Source: Afifella sp. IM 167
GTDB lineage: Bacteria; Pseudomonadota; Alphaproteobacteria; Rhizobiales; Afifellaceae
Length of the DNA: 64,000 nt
Direction: 5' to 3'
Assembly: GCF_020144925.1 (NCBI RefSeq)
Contig: NZ_NSLC01000003.1
Coordinates: 62,001 to 126,000 of the forward strand
Of the stretch, positions 21,244 to 30,542 are shown in pieces. Under the pieces are notes generated by a model, which was not told where the DNA came from, did no database searches, and worked only from the letters and a program-made list of their open reading frames with translations. The position numbers and the translations under genes are program-made. Within the stretch, counting starts at the first letter, position 1. Each line of letters begins with the position of its first letter.

Positions 21244-22563
21244 GTGACGGACACCCGCCCTTCTTCCAAGCGCGAAGGCCCGTTCTGGCCCGTCACGGCC
21301 GTCGAGCGGGCGGCGGGTACGCCGCTTCAGGGCGATCTCGACTGCGATGCCGCAATCGTGGGCGCCGGCTTCACCGGCCTGCGGGCGGCGCTTCGTCTGG
21401 CGGAGGCGGGCGCGAAGGTCGCCGTCTTCGAGGCCGGCGAGGTCGGGCATGGCGCCTCGGGGCGCAGCGGCGGCCAGGTCAATCCGATGCTGCCGGTGCC
21501 GCGTCCGGAAAATCTCCTCAAGGCGGTCGGCCGCACCTATTTCGAACGGCTTGCCGAGGTCTCGCTCGGCTCGGCCGACGAACTCTTCGATCTGGTGCGG
21601 CGCTACCAGATCGACTGCCAGGCGCGGCAGAACGGCTGGCTGCGGGTCGACCATAGCCGCGGCGCACGCGAGCGGGCCCGCGCAGCCGCTCTCGAATGGA
21701 ACAGGTTCGGCGCCGGCTTCGAATTCGTCGACGGAGACCAGGTGCGCCGCATGACGGGATCGCCGGTCTTCGATTCCGCGACCCTCGCGCCCCGGGGCGG
21801 GGCCGTGCAGCCGCTCTCGCTGGTACGGGGGCTGGCGCGGGCCGCCGAATCGGCAGGCGCCAGGATTTATGTCCGCTCGCCCGTCACCGAGCTGAGGCGG
21901 GTGGGGGAGCGCTGGGCGATGACGGCCGGGGGGACGGCTGGGCGCCACCGGGTCGCCGCCGAAAAGGTGATCCTCGCCACCAACGGCTATACGGACGGCC
22001 TGCTTGCGGGTCTGAAGCAGTCGATCCTGCCGCTCACGCCGGTGCAGATCGCCACGAGGCCGCTCGGGGAGGAGGAGATCGGCCCGGTCCTTCCGGGCGG
22101 ACAGACGATCTCCGATACGCGCCGGCTGATCATGTACGGGCGCCGCGAGCCGGATAACCGCATCGTCTATGGCGGGCTCGGCTTTCGCCGGCTCTTTGCC
22201 GGCGTCGGCGGGGTCGAATGGCTCCTGAAGGACGTCGCCCGGGTCTTCCCGTCGATCCGCCCGGAAAGCTGGCGCTTCGAATGGGACGGGCAGATCGCCG
22301 TCACGGCCGACCGCGTGCCGCATTTCCACGAGCCGGCGCCGGGCCTCCTCGCAGGTCTCGGCTACAACGGCCGCGGCGTGGCGATGTCGCTCGTGATGGG
22401 GCGCGTCCTTGCCGAAAGGGCGCTCGGCGCGGAGGCCGCGAGCCTGCCCTTCCCGGTCTCGCCGGTCCGCGCCATGCCGTTCCGCGGCATCCAGTTCTTC
22501 GGCCATAACCCCGCAATGCGCCTGATGCGGCTGATGGACAGTGCGGAATTCAGAGCGAGGTGA
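21244..22563 (+). CDS. FAD-dependent amine/amino-acid oxidoreductase (DAO family)
   Basis: 439 aa. The FAD-binding site is AAIVGAGFTGLRAALRLAEAG near residue 35, followed by HGASGRSGGQVNPML, a motif of the D-amino-acid-oxidase-like family that includes gamma-glutamylputrescine and sarcosine oxidases. The C-terminal GLGYNGRGVAMS segment closes around the flavin. The start is GTG at 21244, 53 bp after the repeated boxes. The likely reaction is oxidative deamination of a secondary or primary amine; the substrate is not evident. Confidence 0.82.
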   Translation: MTDTRPSSKREGPFWPVTAVERAAGTPLQGDLDCDAAIVGAGFTGLRAALRLAEAGAKVAVFEAGEVGHGASGRSGGQVNPMLPVPRPENLLKAVGRTYFERLAEVSLGSADELFDLVRRYQIDCQARQNGWLRVDHSRGARERARAAALEWNRFGAGFEFVDGDQVRRMTGSPVFDSATLAPRGGAVQPLSLVRGLARAAESAGARIYVRSPVTELRRVGERWAMTAGGTAGRHRVAAEKVILATNGYTDGLLAGLKQSILPLTPVQIATRPLGEEEIGPVLPGGQTISDTRRLIMYGRREPDNRIVYGGLGFRRLFAGVGGVEWLLKDVARVFPSIRPESWRFEWDGQIAVTADRVPHFHEPAPGLLAGLGYNGRGVAMSLVMGRVLAERALGAEAASLPFPVSPVRAMPFRGIQFFGHNPAMRLMRLMDSAEFRAR

Positions 22564-22696
22564 GGCCGTGCCTCACGCCTTCCGGCCCGGCGCCGAAAGG
22601 CCTTTCTTCTGCCGGCAGGTCCCGCCGGCAAGACCGCCCGGGTGAGCCGGGCCAACAAGAAACGTTCGAGGGGAACAACCGAAAGGAGAAAGATCG

Positions 22697-23698
22697 ATGC
22701 TGAGAAGAGCTCTTGCATGTGCAGCTGCGGGCCTCGCCCTGATGGGCACGCCCTTGGTGGCGAGGGGCGCGGCGGCCCAGGACCTCGACAAGGTCACCGT
22801 CGCCTACTTCCTGGAATGGCCTTCGCCCAACCTGATGTACAAGGCCGACGGCCGCTTCGACGAGGAAATGGGCGTGCCGGTCGACTGGCGCTCCTTCGGC
22901 AACGGCAACGAAATGGCCTCCGCCATGGCCTCCGGCAGCGTTCAGATCGCCTATTCGCAGGGCCTGGTGCCGTTCGTCGTCGCCGTCACCAACGGCGTGC
23001 CGCTGAAGCTGGTCAGCGCGGCCGTCTCCTACGCGGAGAACGACAATTGCGTGGTGCGCGAGGATGCCGGCATCACGCAGGAGAACGCCAAGGAGTTGGA
23101 GGGCAAGAAGGTGGCCACGCCGATCGGCAACGTGACCCACTACAAGCTCCTCAAGACGCTCGACTATCTCGGCGTCGACGCGAGCAAGGTGAACCTCGTG
23201 CAGATGAACCCGCCGGAAGGCGCGGTGGCGCTGGAGCAGGGCCTCGTCACCATGGCCTGCGGCTTCGGCGGGGCGCTGAAGCGGATGAAGGAATCCGGCC
23301 ATGTGCTGATGACCGCCAAGGAGCAGGAGGATATCGGCATCCGCGTCTTCGACATCGTCTCGGTGACGGAGGACTTCGCCGAGAACCACCCGGACCTCGT
23401 GGTGAAGTTCCTGCAGCTGACGGAGGACGCCAACGATGCCTTCAAGGCAGACCAGGAGAAGTACCTGCCGATCCTTGCCGAGCAGTCCGGGCAGGACCTT
23501 GCCGATTCCCGCGAGATGGTCGACCTCTTCGAGTTCCCGAGCCGCGACGAGCAGCTTTCCGAGGCCTGGATGGGCGGCAAGGTGCAGGAGTTCATCAACG
23601 AGGTCGCCGATTTCTATGTCGAGCAGGGCCAGTTGAGCTCGCGGCTCGACGATTACAGCTCCACCATCGATACGAGCTTCATGGAAAAGGTCGAGTAG
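22697..23698 (+). CDS. NMT1/TauA-type ABC transporter substrate-binding protein
   Basis: 333 aa with a signal peptide to about residue 27 (ARGAAAQ). The mature part, VTVAYFLEWPSPNLMYKADG and later GSVQIAYSQGLVPFVVAV, matches periplasmic receptors of the taurine/sulfonate/thiamine-precursor class. A strong AAGGAGAAAG precedes the ATG. No permease or ATPase gene is next to it. It follows the oxidoreductase by 133 bp, and the ligand could be that enzyme's amine substrate. Confidence 0.85.
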   Translation: MLRRALACAAAGLALMGTPLVARGAAAQDLDKVTVAYFLEWPSPNLMYKADGRFDEEMGVPVDWRSFGNGNEMASAMASGSVQIAYSQGLVPFVVAVTNGVPLKLVSAAVSYAENDNCVVREDAGITQENAKELEGKKVATPIGNVTHYKLLKTLDYLGVDASKVNLVQMNPPEGAVALEQGLVTMACGFGGALKRMKESGHVLMTAKEQEDIGIRVFDIVSVTEDFAENHPDLVVKFLQLTEDANDAFKADQEKYLPILAEQSGQDLADSREMVDLFEFPSRDEQLSEAWMGGKVQEFINEVADFYVEQGQLSSRLDDYSSTIDTSFMEKVE

Positions 23699-23880
23699 GC
23701 GCCTTCCAGGTTCCAATCGACAAAGACGGCGCGGCGGCTCCATCGGGGCCGCCGCGTGCCGTTCTGGTGCGCCTGACGGCGGATTTGGCCGGGCAGGAAT
23801 GGATCGGGGCGTCGAACGCTCCTTCATGCCCGGAGCGGAAACGCTTGCGCGGCAGGGTGCCGGCGTCCTATGCGCCGGGC

Positions 23881-24933
23881 ATGCAGTTTGCGAGTGACAA
23901 TTGGTCGGGCGCTGCGCCCGAAATCGTGGAGGCGATCGCACGCCAGGCCGCCGGCCATGCCGACGCCTACGGCACGAGCGCCCTCGACCGCGCGGTCGAA
24001 GACCGCTTCAACGCCCTCTTCGAGCGGGAGGTGGCGGTGTTCTTCGTCGGCACCGGCACCGCCTGCAACGCGCTGGCGCTCGCGGCGGTCGCAAAGCCCG
24101 GCGGGGCGATCTTCTGCCACCGCGAAAGCCATATCGTGGAGGACGAGTGCGGGGCGGTCGAGTTCCACACCAGCGGCGCCCGGCTGATGCAACTCGACGG
24201 CACGCTCGGCAAGATCGCGCCGGCGGAGCTGGAGGATGCGCTGCGCCGCTTCCAGCCGGGCTTCGTGCATGCCGGCCAGCCGATCGCGCTCTCCGTGACG
24301 CAGGCGACGGAGGTCGGCACCATCTACCGGGACGCCGAACTCGACCTCCTGTGCTCGCTGGCGCGGGGCAGCGGCATTCCGGTCCATATGGACGGGGCGC
24401 GCTTTGCCAACGCCCTGGTGCGGCTCGGCAGGACGCCGGCCGAGATGACCTGGAAGCGCGGCGTCGACATCCTCTCCTTCGGGGCGACCAAGAACGGCTG
24501 CGTCTCGGCCGAGGCGCTCGTCTTCTTCGATCCGCAGATGGCGTCCGAGTTGCCCTTCCTCAGGAAGCGGGCCGGCCATCTCTTCTCCAAGACACGCTTC
24601 ATCGCCGCCCAGTTCGAGGCCCATCTGGCGGGCGATTTGTGGCTCGACCTTGCCCGCCACGCCAACCGGATGGCCGAAAGGCTGCGCCAAGGGCTCGCCG
24701 CGACGGACAAGGCGCGCCTCGCCTGGACCTCGGAAACGAACGAGACTTTCGCGCTTCTGGACCGAAAGGCGGCCGAAAGGGCCCGCGCTGCCGGCGCCGT
24801 CTTCCTCGACTGGAACCGGCCGCATGGCCTCAAGCTCGACTTCGGCGAGAACGAGATCCTCGTGCGCCTCGTCACCAACTTCCAGACGGGCGAAGACGAG
24901 ATCGACCGTTTCCTGGAAATTTTCGGGGCCTGA
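23881..24933 (+). CDS. low-specificity L-threonine aldolase-like PLP enzyme
   Basis: 350 aa. Residues 5-30 (SDNWSGAAPEIVEAIARQA) match the threonine aldolase start. GTGTACNAL near 58-65 binds the PLP phosphate, D171 in VHMDGARFANAL contacts the pyridine nitrogen, and K204 in SFGATKNGCVSAEAL is the Schiff-base lysine. It should cleave threonine or allo-threonine to glycine and acetaldehyde, or a related beta-hydroxy amino acid. The ATG at 23881 is used; the frame is open much further upstream but only as a shadow of the binding-protein gene. Confidence 0.88.
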   Translation: MQFASDNWSGAAPEIVEAIARQAAGHADAYGTSALDRAVEDRFNALFEREVAVFFVGTGTACNALALAAVAKPGGAIFCHRESHIVEDECGAVEFHTSGARLMQLDGTLGKIAPAELEDALRRFQPGFVHAGQPIALSVTQATEVGTIYRDAELDLLCSLARGSGIPVHMDGARFANALVRLGRTPAEMTWKRGVDILSFGATKNGCVSAEALVFFDPQMASELPFLRKRAGHLFSKTRFIAAQFEAHLAGDLWLDLARHANRMAERLRQGLAATDKARLAWTSETNETFALLDRKAAERARAAGAVFLDWNRPHGLKLDFGENEILVRLVTNFQTGEDEIDRFLEIFGA

Positions 24934-24963
24934 GGCGGGCTTTCTCCCGGCCGTGGGGCGGCG

Positions 24964-26247
24964 CTACTCCGGCCGCGGCCAGGTGTAGTCGTCGATCCGG
25001 CCGGAAGGAGTGGCGGCGCCGGCGATCGCCTTTTGCGTGAGGGCCTCGACGACAGGCTGATCGCCCTCCGGCTCCTCGCCGGCCTGCCCTTTTCCGGTCC
25101 CGGCCTCTGCGGCGGGCTCGCCGCCGGTGCGCTGGCTCTCCGGCGGTGCCGCGCCGGCAGCCTCGGCGGCTGCGGAGGTGATTTTCGGTCCCGAGGCCGG
25201 CTTTTCTTCCGCCGGCTTCTTCTCGGAGAAGGTGGAAAGCCCCGATGCGGGGCCGGTGATGACCGCGTCGATCGACATCATCGGGCTGATGGCCGGGACG
25301 GCGGCCGGGCCGCCCTCCGCCTCCGGTTCCAGCGAGGCGAGGAAGGCGCCGCCGGTCTTCAGGACGTCCTGCAGGTCGCGCTCGACGAAGAAGGCGAGCT
25401 TGCGCTGGCCGGCCGAGGTGAAGTTGAGCCCGTCGCCGACGCGCAGCTGACGGTTCTGGCCGTTCATATCGGGGCCGGAGGAGACGTATTTGCCCTCGTC
25501 ATCGGCAAAGCCGTTCCACACGTCGATGAACTTCACCGGCGAGTTCTCCAGCGTCTCGCGATAGATGGAATTGAAGGCGGAATAGTCGCGCGAGAGGGTC
25601 GAGGAAGAGACGGGAACGAGACCGACCCAAAGGCCCGGCTTTTCGCTCGTGGCGATGACATTGGCGAGCGCGGCCACACGGTCGGCATATTCCGCGTTCC
25701 AGGCGTCGCTGCGCAGCCCAGTCTTGCCGATCGCCTGACGGTCGTTGCCGCCCAGCATCACCACGATGGCATCCGGGTTGTTCTCGGCGATCAGCTCCGG
25801 CAGCTTTGCCGGCCAGTCGTAGAAATCGTCGCGCACGAGGCCGGAGGAGCCGTTCGCCGCCTGGACGATGGCGATGTTCGGGTTCTCGGCGAAAGCCGCC
25901 TCCAGACCCTTGGCGAGGCTGCGGGCGAAGAAATCGCCGATCACCATGACGCGCTTGGCGTCCTCGGCCTTGTCGACGGTGAGCACCTTGACCGTCGGCT
26001 CGCGCGGCGTCGTGCGGCGCACCGTGGAGCGGCGCGGCGTCGTGCGGCGGATCTGCTCGCGGGGGCGCGCGTCGCGGCGCTGGCGGGCATTGGGATCGCG
26101 TGGGCCGAAGAGGAAGCGGAAGAGGGAGGGTTGGCGCTCGTTCTGGGCAAGGACGATCGGCTCCTCGGCGATCGCGGGCGCCGGCAGCGCCACGAACTCC
26201 ATAGCCAGAACGGCCAGGGCCGCCGAAATAATCGCAAAAAGCCGCAT
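24964..26247 (-). CDS. DUF459 SGNH-like periplasmic protein
   Basis: 427 aa. The ATG at 26247 gives a signal peptide (about residues 1-28, ending PAIAEE). A basic, Arg/Thr-rich linker with RRTTPRRSTVRRTTPREP follows. Residues 85-310 form an SGNH fold: block I VMVIGDFFARSLAKGL, block III VVMLGGNDRQ, block V VGDGLNFTSAGQRKLAFF. The usual GDS serine and the DxxH histidine are not in their standard places. The tail is acidic and Pro/Ala/Glu-rich. It is 115 bp downstream of galE, in line with an envelope polysaccharide role. Confidence 0.78.
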   Translation of the reverse strand: MRLFAIISAALAVLAMEFVALPAPAIAEEPIVLAQNERQPSLFRFLFGPRDPNARQRRDARPREQIRRTTPRRSTVRRTTPREPTVKVLTVDKAEDAKRVMVIGDFFARSLAKGLEAAFAENPNIAIVQAANGSSGLVRDDFYDWPAKLPELIAENNPDAIVVMLGGNDRQAIGKTGLRSDAWNAEYADRVAALANVIATSEKPGLWVGLVPVSSSTLSRDYSAFNSIYRETLENSPVKFIDVWNGFADDEGKYVSSGPDMNGQNRQLRVGDGLNFTSAGQRKLAFFVERDLQDVLKTGGAFLASLEPEAEGGPAAVPAISPMMSIDAVITGPASGLSTFSEKKPAEEKPASGPKITSAAAEAAGAAPPESQRTGGEPAAEAGTGKGQAGEEPEGDQPVVEALTQKAIAGAATPSGRIDDYTWPRPE

Positions 26248-26362
26248 CAAACGCTCCCGCGGGGGCCATTCGCCCGCCATCTCTCGCCCCCGAAAGCCGA
26301 ACCGGATTCTAGTGCTTCCGGCGCCGCCGTCAAAGGCGCATGGCGCGATCGCCCGCGGAGCG

Positions 26363-27349
26363 TCAGGCGGCCTTGGCGGGCAGGCGCCTTTCGAAGGCGA
26401 GGGCGTGGCCGAGCATCGTGTCGAGCAGCGAGTATTGCGGCTGCCAGTCGAGGTGGGCGCGGATGCGCGACACGGCGGCGACGAGGACCGGGATGTCGTC
26501 CGGGCGAGGCGCGCGGGCACGCACGTCGAGAACGCGGCCGGCGAGACGCTGGACGACGTCGATCACCTCCAGGACGCTGTGGCCCTCGCCGGTGCTGCAA
26601 TTGAGCCTGAGGCTGGCGCCGCCGGCCCGCAGATGCCTGAGGGCGGAGAGATGGGCCGAGGCCGCGTCCTTCACGTGGATGTAGTCGCGGATGCCGGTCC
26701 CGTCCGGCGTATCGTAGCCGGTGCCGAAGACGGCGATATGGTCGCGCCGCCCGAGTGCGGCCTGCAGCACGATCTTGACCAGGTGGGTGGCGCCGATGGT
26801 CGCCTCGCCGGAGCGGCCGGCCGGATCCGCGCCGGCGACATGGCCGAGGCGGAGCGTGACATGGCCGAGGCCCCAGGCAAGGCTCGCCTCGTCCAGCATG
26901 TGCTCGACGGCAAGCTTGTAGGCGCCGTAGGGATCGGTCGGCGAGGTCGCGTCCGTCTCCTTTACGGGCACATTCTCCGGTGCGCCGTAGACGGCGAGCG
27001 AGGATGGAAAGACGATGTGGCGGACGCCGTTTGCGACGGCGGCGGCGATGATCTCGCGCGCCTTGATGGTGTGGTCGAGATAATAGGCGGTCGGATCGGC
27101 CACCATATCGGGGGCGGAATGGGCGCCAGCCAGATGCAGGACCGCGTCGACGCTCCGGCTGCGCATGACATGGTTGAGCAAAAGGCGGTCGCCGGCATCG
27201 CCGACGATGAGTTCGGCGTCATCGGGCACGGCCCAGTCGAAGCCGGTCGAAAGGTTGTCGATGACGACGACCTTCTCACCTGCATCCAGAAGCTCAAGTA
27301 CCAGCTGGCCGCCGAGATAGCCGGCGCCGCCAGTCACCATGACGCTCAT
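26363..27349 (-). CDS. galE: UDP-glucose 4-epimerase
   Basis: 328 aa extended short-chain dehydrogenase. The NAD site is [20 protein letters not shown], with D38 of VVIDNLSTG fixing NAD. The catalytic residues are the serine in FPSSLAVYG and Tyr/Lys in [10 protein letters not shown]. It interconverts UDP-glucose and UDP-galactose, supplying galactose for exopolysaccharide and LPS. The ATG at 27349 is chosen because it begins exactly at the nucleotide-binding strand. It diverges from galU, which makes its substrate. Confidence 0.93.
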   Translation of the reverse strand: MSVMVTGGAGYLGGQLVLELLDAGEKVVVIDNLSTGFDWAVPDDAELIVGDAGDRLLLNHVMRSRSVDAVLHLAGAHSAPDMVADPTAYYLDHTIKAREIIAAAVANGVRHIVFPSSLAVYGAPENVPVKETDATSPTDPYGAYKLAVEHMLDEASLAWGLGHVTLRLGHVAGADPAGRSGEATIGATHLVKIVLQAALGRRDHIAVFGTGYDTPDGTGIRDYIHVKDAASAHLSALRHLRAGGASLRLNCSTGEGHSVLEVIDVVQRLAGRVLDVRARAPRPDDIPVLVAAVSRIRAHLDWQPQYSLLDTMLGHALAFERRLPAKAA

Positions 27350-27491
27350 TGCCCGTCCTCTTTGCGCGCGTCCCTTCACGCCCGGCCGTGCCGCGGGTCC
27401 GCCCGATCTCTCGTTCGGGTCGCCTGCTAGACTTCCGCCGGAGGATCATTCTAAACGGACGGGTGCCCGCCACGTACCGCGAGAGGTGACA

Positions 27492-28388
27492 TTGGTTAAC
27501 CGCATCAGAAAGGCCGTCATGCCGGTGGCCGGTCTTGGAACCCGATTCCTGCCCGCCACCAAGGCCGTGCCGAAGGAGATGCTGACGATCGTCGACCGGC
27601 CCGTCATCCAGTATGTGGTGGACGAGGCGAAGGAGGCCGGGATCGAGCACATCGTCTTCGTCACCGGCCGCGGCAAGTCGACGATCGAAGATCATTTCGA
27701 CATCCAGCCGGAGCTGGAAGAGACCCTGAAGAGCCGCGGCAAGAATGCCGAGCTGGAGATCCTGGCGGCCGACCTGCCGCCGGCGGGCGGGGTTTCCTTC
27801 ACCCGCCAGCAGGCCCCGCTCGGCCTCGGCCACGCCATCTGGTGCGCCCGCGAGATCGTCGGCGACGAGGCCTTCGCCGTCCTCTTGCCGGACATGCTGA
27901 TGCGCTCCAAGCCGGGTTGCCTGTCGCAGATGGTCTCCGCCTACGAGAAGCATGGCGGCAACGTCATCGCGCTCGAGGAGACCGTTCCGGAGATGGTGCA
28001 CAAATACGGCATCGTGGCGCTCGGCGCGGAGGACGAGACGGGCGTCGAGATCACCGGCATGGTGGAGAAGCCGAAGAAGGAGGACGCGCCGTCCAACTTC
28101 TACATTTCCGGGCGTTACATCCTGCAGCCGGAGATTTTCTCGCTGCTGGAAAAGACCACACCCGGGGCGGGGGGCGAGATCCAGCTCACCGATGGTATGA
28201 AAGCGCTCGCCGAGACGCAGCGCTTCACCGGCGTGCGCTTCACCGGCACGACCTTCGATTGCGGCGCCAAGGCGGGATTCCTCGCCGCCAATGTCGCTTT
28301 CGGCATGGAGCGCGAGGACATCGCGGACGACTTCAAGGCGGAGCTGAAGAAGCTCGGCCCCGACTGGCTGAAGGGACTGGTTTCGTAG
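27492..28388 (+). CDS. galU: UTP-glucose-1-phosphate uridylyltransferase
   Basis: 298 aa. It begins [24 protein letters not shown], with the nucleotide-binding glycine loop and the conserved [24 protein letters not shown] and the later [19 protein letters not shown] confirm GalU/ExoN. The start is taken as TTG at 27492, because GAGAGG lies 5 bp before it and homologues begin M-x-NRIRKA; a GTG at 27486 is the alternative. It makes UDP-glucose for polysaccharides, LPS and trehalose. It is divergent from galE across 142 bp. Confidence 0.93.
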   Translation: MVNRIRKAVMPVAGLGTRFLPATKAVPKEMLTIVDRPVIQYVVDEAKEAGIEHIVFVTGRGKSTIEDHFDIQPELEETLKSRGKNAELEILAADLPPAGGVSFTRQQAPLGLGHAIWCAREIVGDEAFAVLLPDMLMRSKPGCLSQMVSAYEKHGGNVIALEETVPEMVHKYGIVALGAEDETGVEITGMVEKPKKEDAPSNFYISGRYILQPEIFSLLEKTTPGAGGEIQLTDGMKALAETQRFTGVRFTGTTFDCGAKAGFLAANVAFGMEREDIADDFKAELKKLGPDWLKGLVS

Positions 28389-28441
28389 TTTCCCTTGTCG
28401 GGGCCCAAAAGGTCCTTCGGTGCCTGGAGGAAAGACCGCTC

Positions 28442-29953
28442 CTAGCGCTTGAGGCGCAGGCGTACCGTGAAGGTGTTCGTGTCCCGGCGATCGCCGGGAT
28501 CGGTCTCGACGCGCTCATAGGTGTAGCGGCCAACGAGGGCGGCGTAACGATTGAGGTTGTAGGCAAGGCCGCCGAAAGCCGACCAGGTCGTCTCCTGCAG
28601 GTCCGTGCCGATGTAGTCGCGATAGTCGAGGCCGAGGCCGGCCTCGGCGGTCAGGCGGTAGCCGAGCTGGCGCTCGGCGGTGAGATCCGCCGAATAGGTG
28701 ACGGAGCCCGATGCGCCCGGGATCGTCGTGCCGTCCGCCGTGGTTGCGAGGTCGAGGCGCAGTTCCGTGAGGCGCCGCGGCGACCACATCAGCGCAGCGG
28801 CCAGAACCGGCGCATCGAGGCTCTTTAGCCGGGCGTCGTCGTATTCCTGGTGCCGCCAGCCGGCCGAGACCTCGCCCTGCAGTTTCGGCGAGAGGTCGAA
28901 GATGAGACCGCCGGAGAGCTCCCCATAGGTGGAGGCGCGGCGATAACCCGCCGAATCGACACTCTGATCGTAGGCGATGGTGCCGAGGCGCGCCTGGGCG
29001 AAGGGCTCCAGCGCCCCGGAGAGCTGATAGCTCGCGCGTGCCGTCGCCGAGATGTCGGTGCGGTTGCGATCCTCCTGGCTGATTGTCCCGCCGCTCGCCG
29101 TGTTGAAATCTTCGTAGATCTCGCGCTCCGCCTTGCCACCCAGCGAAAGGCCGAGCCGGTTCATCCGGTGCGTTCCGGTCAGCGAGGCGTCGAAGGTCTG
29201 GCGCGCCGGGCGTTCCACGGCCGCCGCGGGCGTCTCCGGGTCGGTGAAGGATTCCAGCGCATAGGCGTAGCCCGCCTCTGCGGTCAGATCGGTGTCGCGG
29301 GTGATGTCGAGGCGACCGCGGAAGCGGGCGGTGGCCTCGCGGTCGTCGAAGGTGTCGTCGGGATAGAAGCTCGCTGTGCCGCGCAGGTCGAGGCTCACCT
29401 CGTGGCGGCTCCAGTCGGAGGTGAGGTTGAGGGTCGGCTCGACCAGGGCGCCGGTCTCCCAGTTCTTCTTCGTGTCACCATCCGGATTGTCGGAGACGAT
29501 GACGCCGGTGTCGATGGTGGGGCGCAGGATGAAGGTGCCGACGCGGATGCCGGGCGCGGCGAAGGGATCTTCCTCGTCCGCCTGCTTGCGGGCCCGGCGG
29601 AGGAGGCGCCGGCCGTCGACGACGGGGCCGGTTCGCGCGTCGGCGCGCGGGGCCGTCACGGGCGTCGGTCCGGCAAGCGGCGGGCCGAGGGGCTCCTCGC
29701 CGGTCGGACCGGCGAGCGGGGGTCCTATCTCGGCATCGGCGCGTGGATAAGGGGCGCCTGGCGGGGGCGGCGGCGCCTGTGGCTCTTCGGGCGCGGCGGG
29801 CTCCAGGAGGTCCTGATCGGCCGGATCGGAGGTGCCGCGCATCATGAAGTCGACGGGCGCATCGGAGGTGGAGCGGCCCTGGGCGAGCGCGTTCGCTGCC
29901 GGCAGCGCGAGAGCTGCGGCGCCTGCGATGATGACGGCAAGGCTGCGGCGCAT
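28442..29953 (-). CDS. outer-membrane beta-barrel protein (BBP2-like)
   Basis: 503 aa. The signal peptide (MRRSLAVIIAGAAALALPAA, then NALAQ) supports the start at 29953; an ATG at 29986 is also in frame. Residues 45-110 are a Pro/Ala/Glu-rich linker with a repeated GPPLAGPT unit. From about residue 130 to the C-terminal RLRLKR, alternating amphipathic strands with aromatic girdles suggest a barrel of about 16-18 strands. Such proteins often occur with polysaccharide loci, matching the galE/galU neighbourhood. Transport or anchoring of a polymer is a guess. Confidence 0.72.
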   Translation of the reverse strand: MRRSLAVIIAGAAALALPAANALAQGRSTSDAPVDFMMRGTSDPADQDLLEPAAPEEPQAPPPPPGAPYPRADAEIGPPLAGPTGEEPLGPPLAGPTPVTAPRADARTGPVVDGRRLLRRARKQADEEDPFAAPGIRVGTFILRPTIDTGVIVSDNPDGDTKKNWETGALVEPTLNLTSDWSRHEVSLDLRGTASFYPDDTFDDREATARFRGRLDITRDTDLTAEAGYAYALESFTDPETPAAAVERPARQTFDASLTGTHRMNRLGLSLGGKAEREIYEDFNTASGGTISQEDRNRTDISATARASYQLSGALEPFAQARLGTIAYDQSVDSAGYRRASTYGELSGGLIFDLSPKLQGEVSAGWRHQEYDDARLKSLDAPVLAAALMWSPRRLTELRLDLATTADGTTIPGASGSVTYSADLTAERQLGYRLTAEAGLGLDYRDYIGTDLQETTWSAFGGLAYNLNRYAALVGRYTYERVETDPGDRRDTNTFTVRLRLKR

Positions 29954-30089
29954 CCGGCTTTCCCGTCCCGCAACCGCGCGGGACATGCCGTCCCGCGATG
30001 CGGGACAGCCTTACCGAGGGGTAAAGCCTTATGGTTAACAGCCCGTTAGAGACGGGAGCCGTGGAGGCGGCGCGCCGCCGTTGCCGCCA

Positions 30090-30542
30090 TCAGGCGCCGG
30101 CAGGCTCCACGAGCAGCGTCGTGCCATCGGCACCGACGATGCGGATGCGCGTGCCGGCCGGTGCGTCGGGCCCGTTCACCCGCCAGACGCTGTCGTCGAT
30201 GTTGACGCGGCCGGCACCCTCCACGATCGGCTCCGAAAGGGTGAAGGTGCGGCCCCTCAGCCGCTCGGCGCGCAGGTTGAGGGCCGGATCGTCGCTCGGC
30301 GCGTCCTTCATGCCGTAGAAGCGGCGGCCGAGGATCGCGGCGACGACGGAGAGGATGCCGAAGCCGAGGATCTGAAGCTGCCACGGCCAGTCGACCAGGA
30401 CAGCGCTGATGCCGATGACGATCGCGGCGACGCCGAACCAGAGGAAGAAGAAGCCGGGCGCCAGCACCTCCACGCCGAGAAGGACGAGACCGAGCACCCA
30501 CCAGGTCCAGCCGCCCAGCGAATCGATGATCTCGACGATCAT
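30090..30542 (-). CDS. NfeD-family membrane protein
   Basis: 150 aa. Three or four hydrophobic segments fill residues 12-75, followed by a soluble C-terminal OB fold with GRTFTLSEPIVEGAGRVNID, VWRVNGPDAPAGT and VEPAGA. Short NfeD proteins pair with SPFH proteins in flotillin-like membrane domains. Its ATG overlaps the stop of the SPFH gene (ATGA at 30539-30542), so the two are translated together. Confidence 0.88.
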   Translation of the reverse strand: MIVEIIDSLGGWTWWVLGLVLLGVEVLAPGFFFLWFGVAAIVIGISAVLVDWPWQLQILGFGILSVVAAILGRRFYGMKDAPSDDPALNLRAERLRGRTFTLSEPIVEGAGRVNIDDSVWRVNGPDAPAGTRIRIVGADGTTLLVEPAGA

